This document shows, one piece after another, positions 26,391 through 33,953 of a stretch of DNA of 64,000 bases. The stretch is from the NCBI GenBank assembly GCA_021733645.1, contig JAHREJ010000013.1, positions 30,624-94,623 on the forward strand, read 5' to 3'. Origin of the DNA: Bacillus subtilis subsp. subtilis. Its GTDB lineage: Bacteria; Pseudomonadota; Gammaproteobacteria; Xanthomonadales; Xanthomonadaceae. The position numbers and the translations under genes were made by a program. The notes beneath the pieces are model-generated. The model was given only the letters and a program-made list of their open reading frames with translations, ran no database searches and was not told the DNA's origin. Positions within the stretch are counted from its first letter, which is position 1, and each line of letters starts with the position of its first letter.

Positions 26391-26607
26391 GCAGGAAGGG
26401 TGTCCTCACGGGAGATCGGTGCGGGTGGGCAAGGCGCCGCCACGGCGGGCCTTGGCGCTGGAGGCCTTCCTGGCATCGCAGCGCATGGGCAAGAGGGTAA
26501 CCATTTCGTGCGACAGAATGCGTGAGCGGATACAGCTTGCCGTTTTCCACGCTGCTCCCGGCAGCCCAGTGGCCTAGAATCCCTGTTCCCCCGGATGGTG
26601 GTGTGCC

Positions 26608-27507
26608 ATGTCTTCGCCCGAACCCTCAGCGGCTGCTCCCCGGAGCGGCCTTGTCGTACTGGCCCTGTTGCTGGTGTACGTGGTCTGGGGGTCCACCTAC
26701 CTGGGGATCCGGCTGGCGCTGGAAGGCGGCGCGCTGCCGTTGACGATGGTGTCCGGCGCCCGCTTCATCATCGCCGGCGGACTGATGTATGCGGTGCTGC
26801 GCTGGCGCGGAATGGCTGCGCCCACCCGGCGCCAATGGCGCAACCTGGCCATCATGGGCCTGACCATGCTGGTGCTGGGCAACGGCATGGTGGTGCTGGC
26901 CGAGCGCACGGTGTCTTCGGGGCTGGCGGCCACGGCGGTGGCATCGGTGCCACTGTGGATGGCGCTGTTCGGGGCGATGCGTGGCACCCATGCCAGCCGC
27001 GGCGAGTGGCTGGGGATCGCGATTGGCTTCCTGGGCGTGGTCTGGCTCAACGCCGGCAGCAGCCTGACCGCCTCGCCGCAGGGGCTGATTCTGCTGCTGA
27101 TCGCGCCGATCGGCTGGGCGTTCGGGTCGGTCTGGGCGCGCGGGCTGGACCTGCCCAACCCGTTCATGACCGCGGCCGGGCAGATGCTGTGCGGCGGGGT
27201 GATGCTGGTGGCGCTGGGCCTGGTTACCGGGGAGCGGCCAACGGCGTGGCCAAGCATGAATGGGCTGCTGGCGGTGGCCTACCTGTGCGTGTTCGGATCG
27301 ATCGTGGCGTTCACCGCGTATGTGTGGCTGCTGCACAACGTGCGCCCGGCGCTGGCCTCCAGCTATGCCTACGTGAACCCGGTCATTGCGGTGGTGCTGG
27401 GCGTGTTCATCGGCCACGAGCGCTTCGGCCTGCATGACGTGGCGGCGATGGTGGTGATTCTGGTGGGCGTGGTGGTGCTGACCCTGGCCCGGACGCGCGC
27501 GAAGTGA
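26608..27507 (+). CDS. EamA-family exporter, YedA-like
   Basis: The 299-residue protein has ten predicted helices arranged as two EamA repeats. The first repeat begins LLVYVVWGSTYLGIRLALEG and the second contains LCVFGSIVAFTAYVWLLHNV with the closing helix YAYVNPVIAVVLGVFIGHER, as in YedA. These drug/metabolite exporters move amino acids or small metabolites outward; the substrate here is not known. It overlaps the rarD-like gene by 4 bp, so the two are coupled. Confidence 0.85.
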   Translation: MSSPEPSAAAPRSGLVVLALLLVYVVWGSTYLGIRLALEGGALPLTMVSGARFIIAGGLMYAVLRWRGMAAPTRRQWRNLAIMGLTMLVLGNGMVVLAERTVSSGLAATAVASVPLWMALFGAMRGTHASRGEWLGIAIGFLGVVWLNAGSSLTASPQGLILLLIAPIGWAFGSVWARGLDLPNPFMTAAGQMLCGGVMLVALGLVTGERPTAWPSMNGLLAVAYLCVFGSIVAFTAYVWLLHNVRPALASSYAYVNPVIAVVLGVFIGHERFGLHDVAAMVVILVGVVVLTLARTRAK

Positions 27508-28409
27508 GCACGTCGGTGCAGCCGAACCTGCAGGAACAACGCCGTGGTCTGGCGATCACCGCGTTCACGTTCACCCTGTGGGGGCTGGTGCCGGTGTACT
27601 GGCACCTGCTCAAGGCGGTGCCGTCGCAGCAGATCATTGCCCACCGGATCATCTGGAGCACGGTGCTGGTGGTGGCCTGGCTGCTGCTGGGCGTGGGCAC
27701 GGGCTGGTGGAAGAAGATTGCGGCGCAGAAGCGCGCGCTGCCGACGCTGGCGTTGAGCAGCCTGGCCATTGCGTTCAACTGGGGGCTGTACATCTGGGCG
27801 ATCAATGCCGGGCATGTGATCGAGACGAGCCTGGGTTACTTCATCAATCCGCTGGTGAGTGTGCTGTTGGGGGTGGTGGTGTTGAAGGAGCGGCTGCGGC
27901 GGTTGCAGTGGCTGGCGGTGGGCTGCGCGGCGCTGGGGGTGGCGTGGCTGACGATCGATGCGGGGACGCCGCCGTGGATTGCGCTGGGGCTGGCCTGTTC
28001 GTTCGGGTTGTACGGGCTGTTGCGCAAATTGATTTCGGTGGACCCGGTGGCGGGGCTGGGGGTGGAGAGTCTGTATCTGTTCCTGCCGGCGATCGGGTTT
28101 GCGCTGTGGAGCGAGAGCGGGCACGGCGGCGGGTTCTTCAGCGGCTGGGGCTGGAAGAACGATGCGCTGCTGATTCTGGGCGGTGCGGTGACGGCGTTGC
28201 CGTTGATCGGGTTTGCCTACGGGGTGAAGCGGATTCCACTGTCGCTGGTGGGGATCCTGCAGTACATCGCGCCCAGCCTTGGGCTGTTGTTGGGGGTGTT
28301 CTTCTTCCGCGAGCCGTTTGATGTGGCCAAGGCGATCGGGTTTGCGGCGATCTGGACCGGGCTGTTGTTGTTCATTGGGGACAGCGTGTGGCGGTCGCGG
28401 CGGGGGTAG
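27504..28409 (+). CDS. rarD: RarD-family permease
   Basis: The 301-residue protein starts at GTG 27504 inside the stop of the preceding gene (GTGA overlap). RarD landmarks include FTLWGLVPVYWHLLKAVPSQ, IIAHRIIWS and the second-half helix ISVDPVAGLGVESLYLFLPA. It is a ten-helix member of the drug/metabolite transporter superfamily; RarD was linked to chloramphenicol sensitivity in Pseudomonas but its natural substrate is unknown. Codon use becomes more GTG/GGG-heavy near the 3' end. Confidence 0.87.
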   Translation: MSTSVQPNLQEQRRGLAITAFTFTLWGLVPVYWHLLKAVPSQQIIAHRIIWSTVLVVAWLLLGVGTGWWKKIAAQKRALPTLALSSLAIAFNWGLYIWAINAGHVIETSLGYFINPLVSVLLGVVVLKERLRRLQWLAVGCAALGVAWLTIDAGTPPWIALGLACSFGLYGLLRKLISVDPVAGLGVESLYLFLPAIGFALWSESGHGGGFFSGWGWKNDALLILGGAVTALPLIGFAYGVKRIPLSLVGILQYIAPSLGLLLGVFFFREPFDVAKAIGFAAIWTGLLLFIGDSVWRSRRG

Positions 28410-28497
28410 GGGGTTTTTAGAAGCTTTGAAGAGCGCAGAGCGAAAAGCGCAAAGCGCAAAGCGCAAAGCCTTGGTTGGCGCGCGTATCGGGCTGGGC

Positions 28498-28596
28498 GGG
28501 GCTGGGTGGGCCCGCGGGACACGCCGCAAGTACGTCCATGTAGGCTCGTGGGCGCCATCCATGGCGCCCAACGGTCCCGCGAACCCACCCAGCCCC
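28498..28596. repeat. Nested-palindrome element C
   Basis: A 23-nt arm (28498-28520) and its inverted counterpart (28574-28596) pair at 21 of 23 positions. The 53-nt interior begins ACGCCGCAAGTACGTCCATG, contains GGCTCG, and folds at its tip as TGGGCGCCA-TCCA-TGGCGCCCA (28549-28570). The interior from GGGACACGCCG to GGGCGCC recurs, inverted, in the element at 28793-28978, but the terminal stems of the two are different sequences. Confidence 0.75.
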
Positions 28597-28792
28597 ACCC
28601 CCGACAGTTGATCGGTAGCCATGGGCAAGCGAAGCAAGCGGCACAAGCAGGCCAGGCACAGGTAATTGATACGAGGTGGGGTCGGTTCCCAAACGACTTC
28701 CGATACGGTTGGTCGGCGTGGCGAACGCATGGAGCCCACCGAGGAACGCGCTGTTGCCGTAGATTTTTCTGCGAGCACCAGCGATGTGTCGG

Positions 28793-28978
28793 GGGCTGGT
28801 GGGAGTGGGGTGGCGGAACCGTTGGGCGCCATGGGTCCGGCGCATGCGCCGGACGGGTTGGGCAGGACGCCCAACCCCGGTCTTGCCGTTTGTGCAGGAC
28901 TGCACAAACGAGCAAGGCGCCCACGAGCCTCCAAGGATGGATTTACGGCGTGTCCCGCCACCCCACTCCCACCAGCCC
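28793..28978. repeat. Nested-palindrome element D with three-hairpin head
   Basis: A perfect 24-bp terminal stem (28793-28816 with 28955-28978) encloses conserved strands shared, in inverse orientation, with element C (GGGACACGCCG, GGCTCGTGGGCGC on the complementary strand). An inner stem TGGGCGCC/GGCGCCCA (28823-28830/28916-28923) closes a junction carrying three hairpins: a 20-nt perfect palindrome (28835-28854), GGGTTGGGC/GCCCAACCC (28855-28877) and CGTTTGTGCA/TGCACAAACG (28887-28910). The overall fold resembles a cloverleaf. Confidence 0.75.
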
Positions 28979-29028
28979 AGCCCGAAGAACGCACGGGCCC
29001 GCATAGCTTTTGATCTTGCCCTGGCGAC

Positions 29029-29059
29029 AAAAAAAGGCGGCGCCCGAGGGCGCCGCCTT
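29029..29059 (-). terminator. Rho-independent terminator of the TonB receptor gene
   Basis: AAGGCGGCGCC and GGCGCCGCCTT pair over 11 bp around CGAG; seven A residues on the plus strand become the T tract on the minus strand. It lies about 40 bp past the receptor stop. Confidence 0.9.
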
Positions 29060-29096
29060 ACTTCCATTCAACGGTTTGGAGAGAGTAAACCGTGGA

Positions 29097-31919
29097 TCAG
29101 AAACGCTGCTGGTACTTCATGTACATGTAACGGCCGATGTCGAAGCCACCGTAGTAGGTGAAGCTGCTGTTGGGCTGGCTGTACATGATCGGACCCTGGT
29201 GGTCGAACACGTTGTTCAGGCCCATCGAGATGGTGCCGTTCCACGGCAGGATGTAACGCATCTGGATGTCGTGGAAGGTGTTGGAACCGACCTTGTTGAT
29301 GCCCTGGTTGCCGGTGTACGGCGAACTGAAGCCCGGGTTGCTGCACTCGGTGGCGAAGGCGCAGTTTTCCTGCATGCCCGAGTAGTAGCGCGCGGTCCAG
29401 CCCAGGCCCAGGTTGCCGTACTGCCAATCCAGGTTCAGGTTCGAACGCACGCGGAAGTTGCCTTCCCAGCCGGTGTACTGGCGCACCGGGGTGGTGTCGG
29501 CGTTGTCGTTCTTGCGCTCCAGGTAATCCACGTAGGTGGTGTTCCAGGTGAGCGCGAACTTGCCGATCGCCAGCTCCGGCAGGCGGTAGCGCACCGAGAT
29601 GTCATAGCCGGCGGTTTCCTGGTGGCCGGCGTTGAGCAGGGTGCGGTCCAGGCTGCTGACCTGGCCGATGGTCTTGCCCGACTTGCTGCGGGTGAAGCGG
29701 TTGCATGCCGCGTCCACGCCCTGCACGTAGCACTGGTCAAGCATGTCGGTGGCCGACTCGCCCACGATCACATCGTTGATGCGGATCTTCCACCAGTCCA
29801 GGCTCAGGTCCAGGCCCGACACGAACTCCGGGCTGTACACCAGGCCCACAGTCCAGGTCTTGGCGGTTTCCGGCTTCAGCGCGGCGTTGGAGCCGGAGGT
29901 GAAGTCGGTGCCACCCTGCTGGCCCGGCACGGTGGCGGCATTGCCATCGGCGGCGAGCTGGTGGAAGTTGGCCGGAACGCCCTTGGCCAGGCAGCGTGCC
30001 AGCACCTGCGGGTTGCGCGAGGCCGCGCCGAAGCTCATGTCACACGGATCGGTGTAGGAGTCACGCGTGGTGACCGTGCCGCCGTACAGGTCTTCCACCG
30101 TGGGTGCGCGGAAGCCGGTGCCGTAGGTGGCGCGCACCAGCAGGCTGTCGATCGGCTTCCACTTCAGGCCGAACTTGGTGTTGGTGGTGGCGCCGAAGTT
30201 GCTGTAGTCCGAATAACGGGCAGCCATGTCCAGCGACAGTTCGCGCGCGAAGGCCATGTCGGCCAGCAGCGGTACCTGCAGTTCCAGGTAGGCTTCGTTG
30301 AGCGAGTAATCGCCCCGGGTCGGCTGGCCGGAGGTGCCGGCGATCTGGCCCTTCTGCACCATCGTGTCCGGGTCGTAGCTGGCTTCTTCGCTGCGGTGCT
30401 CAAAGCCCATCGCGCCCATGACGTCACCGGCCGGCAGGCTGTACAGCGAGCCGGAGATGTTCGCGCTGGCTACCTTGGTGGTGCTGCGCATCTTGTCGGT
30501 GAAGCGGGTGAACAGGAAGTCCTGCACGTCCTGGTTGCCCAGTGCGCCGGGGCCGGTATAGCCCATCGGGGCCAGCGGGTTCCACGGGGTGCAGCCGGCG
30601 ATCACGTTGCCGGCGCTGCCGCAACGGGCCACGCCATTGGCATCCAGGAACGACGGGCCCACCGACTGGTTGACGTTCGGCTGGTACATGCTGCCGGTAC
30701 CGATGCGCTCGCCTTCATTGCGGTTGTACATGTAGCTGACGTTCCAGTCCCAGTACCGCGAACCGGTTTCGAAGCTGCCTTCCACGCCTACGCTGGCGCG
30801 CTTGGTGGTGAGGTTGTTTTCGGTGGCGCGCGGCAGTTCTTCGGTGCGGTGCGCGAAGGCCACGTCACGACCGAAGGGGTTGAACGCGCTGTCCTTGGAC
30901 AGCAGCGCGCGGCCGCCGGTGCTCTGGTACGGATAGCCGGCCAGCTGCTTGGTCGATTCGCGCTCGGTATACAGCGCGTCGGCCACCAGGCGCAGGTTGT
31001 CGTTGATGGCAAAGCCACCGTTGGCGAATACCGACTTGCGCTGCAGACCGGTGAGCAGGCTCATGTTGGTCTTGGTGTTGGCGTCGTTGGCCTTGTTGGC
31101 CGGCTTGAAGTTGCCCAGCTGGGTCGGGTCGCCGCCTGGGCCCACGCTGAGGTTCTTGCCGTCTACGGTGGCATAGCCCCACGGGGTGACGCCGCTCAGG
31201 CCGGCATCCTGGTGACGCGGGCCATTGGGGTAGGCGGTGAATTCGCGCGCGCCGCCCAGGATGGGGTCTTCGTCGGAATACTCGCCGCCCACGGTGACCC
31301 AGCCACGGTCGAAGGTCTTGCCGAAGGTGGCGCTGTAGCCGGTCTTCTGGCCGTCGCCTTCGCTGTACTGGCCGACGTAGGCATTGACTTCAGCGCCGTC
31401 GAAATTCTTGCGGGTGATGATGTTGACCACGCCGGCGATGGCGTCCGAACCATACAGCGCCGAGGCACCGTCGGTCAGCACTTCCACGCGGTCCACGATC
31501 GAGGACGGGATGGAGGCCAGGTCGGCGTAACCGGCAGCGCTCACGCCCATGCGGCGACCGTCGATCAGCACCAGGCTGCGTTCCGGGCCCAGGTTGCGCA
31601 GGCTGACGTACATGCCGCCGAAATCGCGGCCGGACTCCAGCGAGTTGGCGCGGCTCATCGCCGGCGCACCGGCAGCGGTGACGTCCTGCAGGATGTCGGC
31701 CACGTTGACGTAGCCCTTCTTTTCGATCTCGGCGCGGTTCAACGCGACGACCGGCTGGGCGCTCTCGACGCTGGCCTGGCGGATGCGCGAGCCGGTGATT
31801 TCAATGCGATCCAGATTGGTGGTGCCGTCAGTGGCGGTCTGGGCGAAGGCAGGGGCACTGCAGCTGGCAACAAGCGCGATGGCAATCGCGTTGCGCAGCG
31901 GGTGGGTCTTCAAATACAT
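29097..31919 (-). CDS. TonB-dependent outer-membrane receptor
   Basis: From ATG 31919 the product has 940 residues. A signal peptide (NAIAIALVASCSAPAFA) precedes the TonB-box-like LDRIEITGSRIRQA. The plug domain shows VADILQDVTAAGA, VSLRNLGPERSLVLIDGRR and DGASALYGSDAIAGVVNIIT. A ~750-residue barrel follows with KPIDSLLVRATYGTGFRAPT and ends in aromatic QQRF. It lacks the N-terminal extension of transducing receptors. This type (TIGR01782/OAR-like group of xanthomonads) imports carbohydrates, peptides or siderophores; substrate unknown. It is monocistronic and flanked on both sides by paired palindromic elements. Confidence 0.92.
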   Translation of the reverse strand: MYLKTHPLRNAIAIALVASCSAPAFAQTATDGTTNLDRIEITGSRIRQASVESAQPVVALNRAEIEKKGYVNVADILQDVTAAGAPAMSRANSLESGRDFGGMYVSLRNLGPERSLVLIDGRRMGVSAAGYADLASIPSSIVDRVEVLTDGASALYGSDAIAGVVNIITRKNFDGAEVNAYVGQYSEGDGQKTGYSATFGKTFDRGWVTVGGEYSDEDPILGGAREFTAYPNGPRHQDAGLSGVTPWGYATVDGKNLSVGPGGDPTQLGNFKPANKANDANTKTNMSLLTGLQRKSVFANGGFAINDNLRLVADALYTERESTKQLAGYPYQSTGGRALLSKDSAFNPFGRDVAFAHRTEELPRATENNLTTKRASVGVEGSFETGSRYWDWNVSYMYNRNEGERIGTGSMYQPNVNQSVGPSFLDANGVARCGSAGNVIAGCTPWNPLAPMGYTGPGALGNQDVQDFLFTRFTDKMRSTTKVASANISGSLYSLPAGDVMGAMGFEHRSEEASYDPDTMVQKGQIAGTSGQPTRGDYSLNEAYLELQVPLLADMAFARELSLDMAARYSDYSNFGATTNTKFGLKWKPIDSLLVRATYGTGFRAPTVEDLYGGTVTTRDSYTDPCDMSFGAASRNPQVLARCLAKGVPANFHQLAADGNAATVPGQQGGTDFTSGSNAALKPETAKTWTVGLVYSPEFVSGLDLSLDWWKIRINDVIVGESATDMLDQCYVQGVDAACNRFTRSKSGKTIGQVSSLDRTLLNAGHQETAGYDISVRYRLPELAIGKFALTWNTTYVDYLERKNDNADTTPVRQYTGWEGNFRVRSNLNLDWQYGNLGLGWTARYYSGMQENCAFATECSNPGFSSPYTGNQGINKVGSNTFHDIQMRYILPWNGTISMGLNNVFDHQGPIMYSQPNSSFTYYGGFDIGRYMYMKYQQRF

Positions 31920-32214
31920 CCGTGCGATATCTCTTTTCAGGAAAAACAAGCGCCCTTGCGGGCGGCGTGGGGACACACATCACGACGCGGGGGGCGGGAG
32001 TCTAATGACTTTTCAAAATTTTTACTTTCACTTGAAAGCATAAAAACAGCCAAAAATGAACGATGGCTGACAAATTCGCGGGTTGGCGAACTATCTTTTT
32101 GCAATGCGCATGAAGTGCACGGTGCAATACACGCGCATGCAGGGAGAGGCACCCATAACGGCGAAGCGTTCTGCAACTTGAGGAGGTGTGATCGCCCACG
32201 ACAGGGTGGTGTCT

Positions 32215-32366
32215 CCGCTTGGGCCTACCGCATGGCAAGCCCGTAGGGGCCGGTGGGCCCCTGGGCAAAGTAAAGGAGGAGGCTGTCGCCGCAGGCGGCG
32301 GCCGGGGGACATTTGCCGAGGGGCCCACCGGCCCCTACGGGCTTGCCATGCGGTAGGCCCAAACGG
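32215..32366. repeat. Nested-palindrome element A
   Basis: A 47-nt arm (32215-32261) and its inverted partner (32320-32366) pair at 46 of 47 positions. The 58-nt interior reads from TGGGCAAAGTAAAGGAGGAG to CCGGGGGACATTTGCCGA, with a GGCAAA/TTTGCC pairing, a purine-rich internal loop and an apical hairpin CGCCG-CAGG-CGGCG (32287-32300). The same interior, inverted, occurs in the neighbouring element at 32395-32514 under a different stem. Confidence 0.8.
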
Positions 32367-32394
32367 GAAGCCATGCTTCTCATCAGGCTGCCTG

Positions 32395-32514
32395 GGGTCT
32401 CGACACGTAAGCCGCGATGCCCTTGTCGGCAAATGTCCCCCGGGGTCGGCCTGAGGCCACCCCCTCCTCCTTTACTTTGCCCGCAAGGGCATCGCGGCTT
32501 ACGTGTGGAGACCC
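32395..32514. repeat. Nested-palindrome element B (inverse copy of A with another stem)
   Basis: Arms of 31 nt (32395-32425 and 32484-32514) pair at 30 of 31 positions but share no obvious sequence with the arms of element A. The 58-nt interior is the reverse complement of A's interior, identical over about 20 nt at one side and 18 at the other. It differs mainly in the apical hairpin, which is nevertheless still self-complementary (GGCC-TGA-GGCC, 32448-32458). Confidence 0.8.
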
Positions 32515-32550
32515 ACCGCCCGCCGTGCTTGTCACGCACATGGAAGAAGA

Positions 32551-32578
32551 AAAAAAACCGCACGCTTGCGCATGCGGT
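32551..32578 (-). terminator. Rho-independent terminator of the MacAB-like operon
   Basis: ACCGCACGC/GCATGCGGT form a 9-bp stem (one wobble) around a four-base loop; the plus-strand A run 32551-32557 gives the T tract on the minus strand. It lies 55 bp past the last permease stop. Confidence 0.85.
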
Positions 32579-32632
32579 TCCAGGGTTGCTGTTTGCGGGC
32601 GCGCGGTCTCGCACGCAGGTGCATCTGTGCTG

Positions 32633-33943
32633 TCAGGTTTCGCGCAGTGCGCTGGTGATCGGCAGGCGCGCCGCGCGCAGCGCCGGGAACAGCCCGCCCA
32701 CCAGACCGATGCCCAACGCCCACTTCAGGCCCGTCCACAACAACTGCGGGGACACCTGGAACTGGAACACCACCTGGCTGAAGTTGTTGCCCAACGTGGA
32801 CACGGTGTAGTTGTTGAACACCGCCCACGCCAACAGCCCGCCGAGTAGGCCACCGAGCAGGGCCAGCAACATCGTTTCCAGCATCACCGCGGTCACTACC
32901 GGCAGCCCGCGGAAGCCGATCGCGCGCATGGTGGCGATCTCGCGGGCGCGCGTGGCCACCGCGGCGTACATGGTGTTGAGCGCACCAAACACCGCACCGA
33001 TGGCCATGATCGCGCCGATCACCGTGCCCAGCACGCTGATCACCTTGCTCAAGCCGCCGGACTGCTTGCGGTAGTAGTCACGCGTGGTTTCCACGTCCAG
33101 CTTCAGGCGTGGGTCGTTCTGCATGGCCGCCTTGAACGTCTCATAGCCGGCTTTTCCCTCGGTACGCACGTTGACCGACTGGTAGGCGCTGCGGTTGTAG
33201 GTGGTGGACAGGGTCTGGGTGTCGGCCCACAGCTCGGACTCGTGGACGTCGTTGGAGACGAACACGCCCACCACGGTCCAGTCCTGCTTGCCCAGTTGCA
33301 GGCTCTTGCCCACCTCCAGGCCCTGGAACTGCGCCTGCGCACCCTTGCCCACCACGATCTCGCGCAGCCCGGGCTTGAACTTGCGACCTTCAACGATACG
33401 GATCTTGTCGCGCACCTCCCACGCCTTGTCGCCCACCCCGCGGAACTGCACGTTGGTGTCGCTGTGGTCGCTGCGCGACAGCAGGCTGATCACCTGCGAC
33501 AGCTCGGCAGACACCAGCGGCTTGCCGTCGCTGCCACGCGCCACGCCGGGCAGGCTTTCGATCAGCGGCAACTGGTCGCGCATGATCACCGAGTTGGTTT
33601 CGGCCTGCGAGCCGCCGCGCAGCACGATGGCCACGTCGTCGCTGCCACTGCGGTTGAGCGTGGCCTTGAAGCCATCGCCCATCGCCAGCATCGCCACCAG
33701 CACCCCGACCACGCCGGCAATGCCAACCACGATCACCGACGAAGCACCCCAGCGCTGCGGCAGGCTGGCGATGCCGATCCGCGCCGCTGCCAGCGACAGC
33801 CGCCCGCTGCGGGTCAGCAGCAGCCACGCGGCCAGGGCGGCGGCGATGGCCAGCACGGCCGGCCACGGCAGCACGATCCATACTCCCAGTGCCACCGCCA
33901 GCAGCAGCACGGTCAACACGTTCCACATCCACTGCGTCTTCAT
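32633..33943 (-). CDS. MacB/FtsX-type ABC transporter permease (distal)
   Basis: From ATG 33943, preceded by GAGGAG, the product has 436 residues. Two N-terminal hydrophobic segments lead to a ~200-residue periplasmic MacB-like domain (VVGIAGVVGVLVAMLAMGDG, GLREIVVGKGAQAQFQGLEV). Three C-terminal helices belong to FtsX (VISVLGTVIGAIMAIGAVFG, REIATMRAIGFRGLPVVTAV). Such permeases do not form a classical channel but drive extrusion by mechanotransmission. It is the last gene of a four-gene operon with a second permease, an ATPase and a membrane-fusion protein. Confidence 0.88.
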   Translation of the reverse strand: MKTQWMWNVLTVLLLAVALGVWIVLPWPAVLAIAAALAAWLLLTRSGRLSLAAARIGIASLPQRWGASSVIVVGIAGVVGVLVAMLAMGDGFKATLNRSGSDDVAIVLRGGSQAETNSVIMRDQLPLIESLPGVARGSDGKPLVSAELSQVISLLSRSDHSDTNVQFRGVGDKAWEVRDKIRIVEGRKFKPGLREIVVGKGAQAQFQGLEVGKSLQLGKQDWTVVGVFVSNDVHESELWADTQTLSTTYNRSAYQSVNVRTEGKAGYETFKAAMQNDPRLKLDVETTRDYYRKQSGGLSKVISVLGTVIGAIMAIGAVFGALNTMYAAVATRAREIATMRAIGFRGLPVVTAVMLETMLLALLGGLLGGLLAWAVFNNYTVSTLGNNFSQVVFQFQVSPQLLWTGLKWALGIGLVGGLFPALRAARLPITSALRET

Positions 33944-33953
33944 GATGGGCTCC

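Larger units (their letters stand above)
28410..29096. other. 687-bp intergenic region with nested-palindrome elements
   Basis: No credible gene. It holds a short tandem of the heptamer GCGCAAA (about 28446-28468), the palindromic elements at 28498-28596 and 28793-28978 (described separately), ~195 bp of unremarkable DNA between them, and the terminator of the TonB receptor gene at its right edge. Confidence 0.7.
31920..32632. other. 713-bp intergenic region: AT-rich leader plus palindromic elements
   Basis: The first ~180 bp are unusually AT-rich for this genome and probably hold the receptor promoter on the minus strand; a small dyad CTTTCA-CT-TGAAAG lies at 32025-32038. No Fur box is evident to me. 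The rest contains palindromic elements at 32215-32366 and 32395-32514 and a terminator for the ABC operon. No gene is supported. Confidence 0.65.

Noticed and set aside
28446..28468. GCGCAAA tandem as a CRISPR or plasmid iteron
   Set aside because: Only about three 7-bp copies without spacers, cas genes or replication genes.
27369..29030. A 553-codon minus-strand frame across rarD and the following intergenic DNA
   Set aside because: Pro/Gln/Arg-rich shadow of rarD extended through palindromic repeats; no start signal or domain.
29010..32246. A 1078-codon plus-strand open frame opposite the TonB receptor
   Set aside because: Antisense shadow; it runs through the receptor's terminator and into an intergenic palindrome, and shows no domain.
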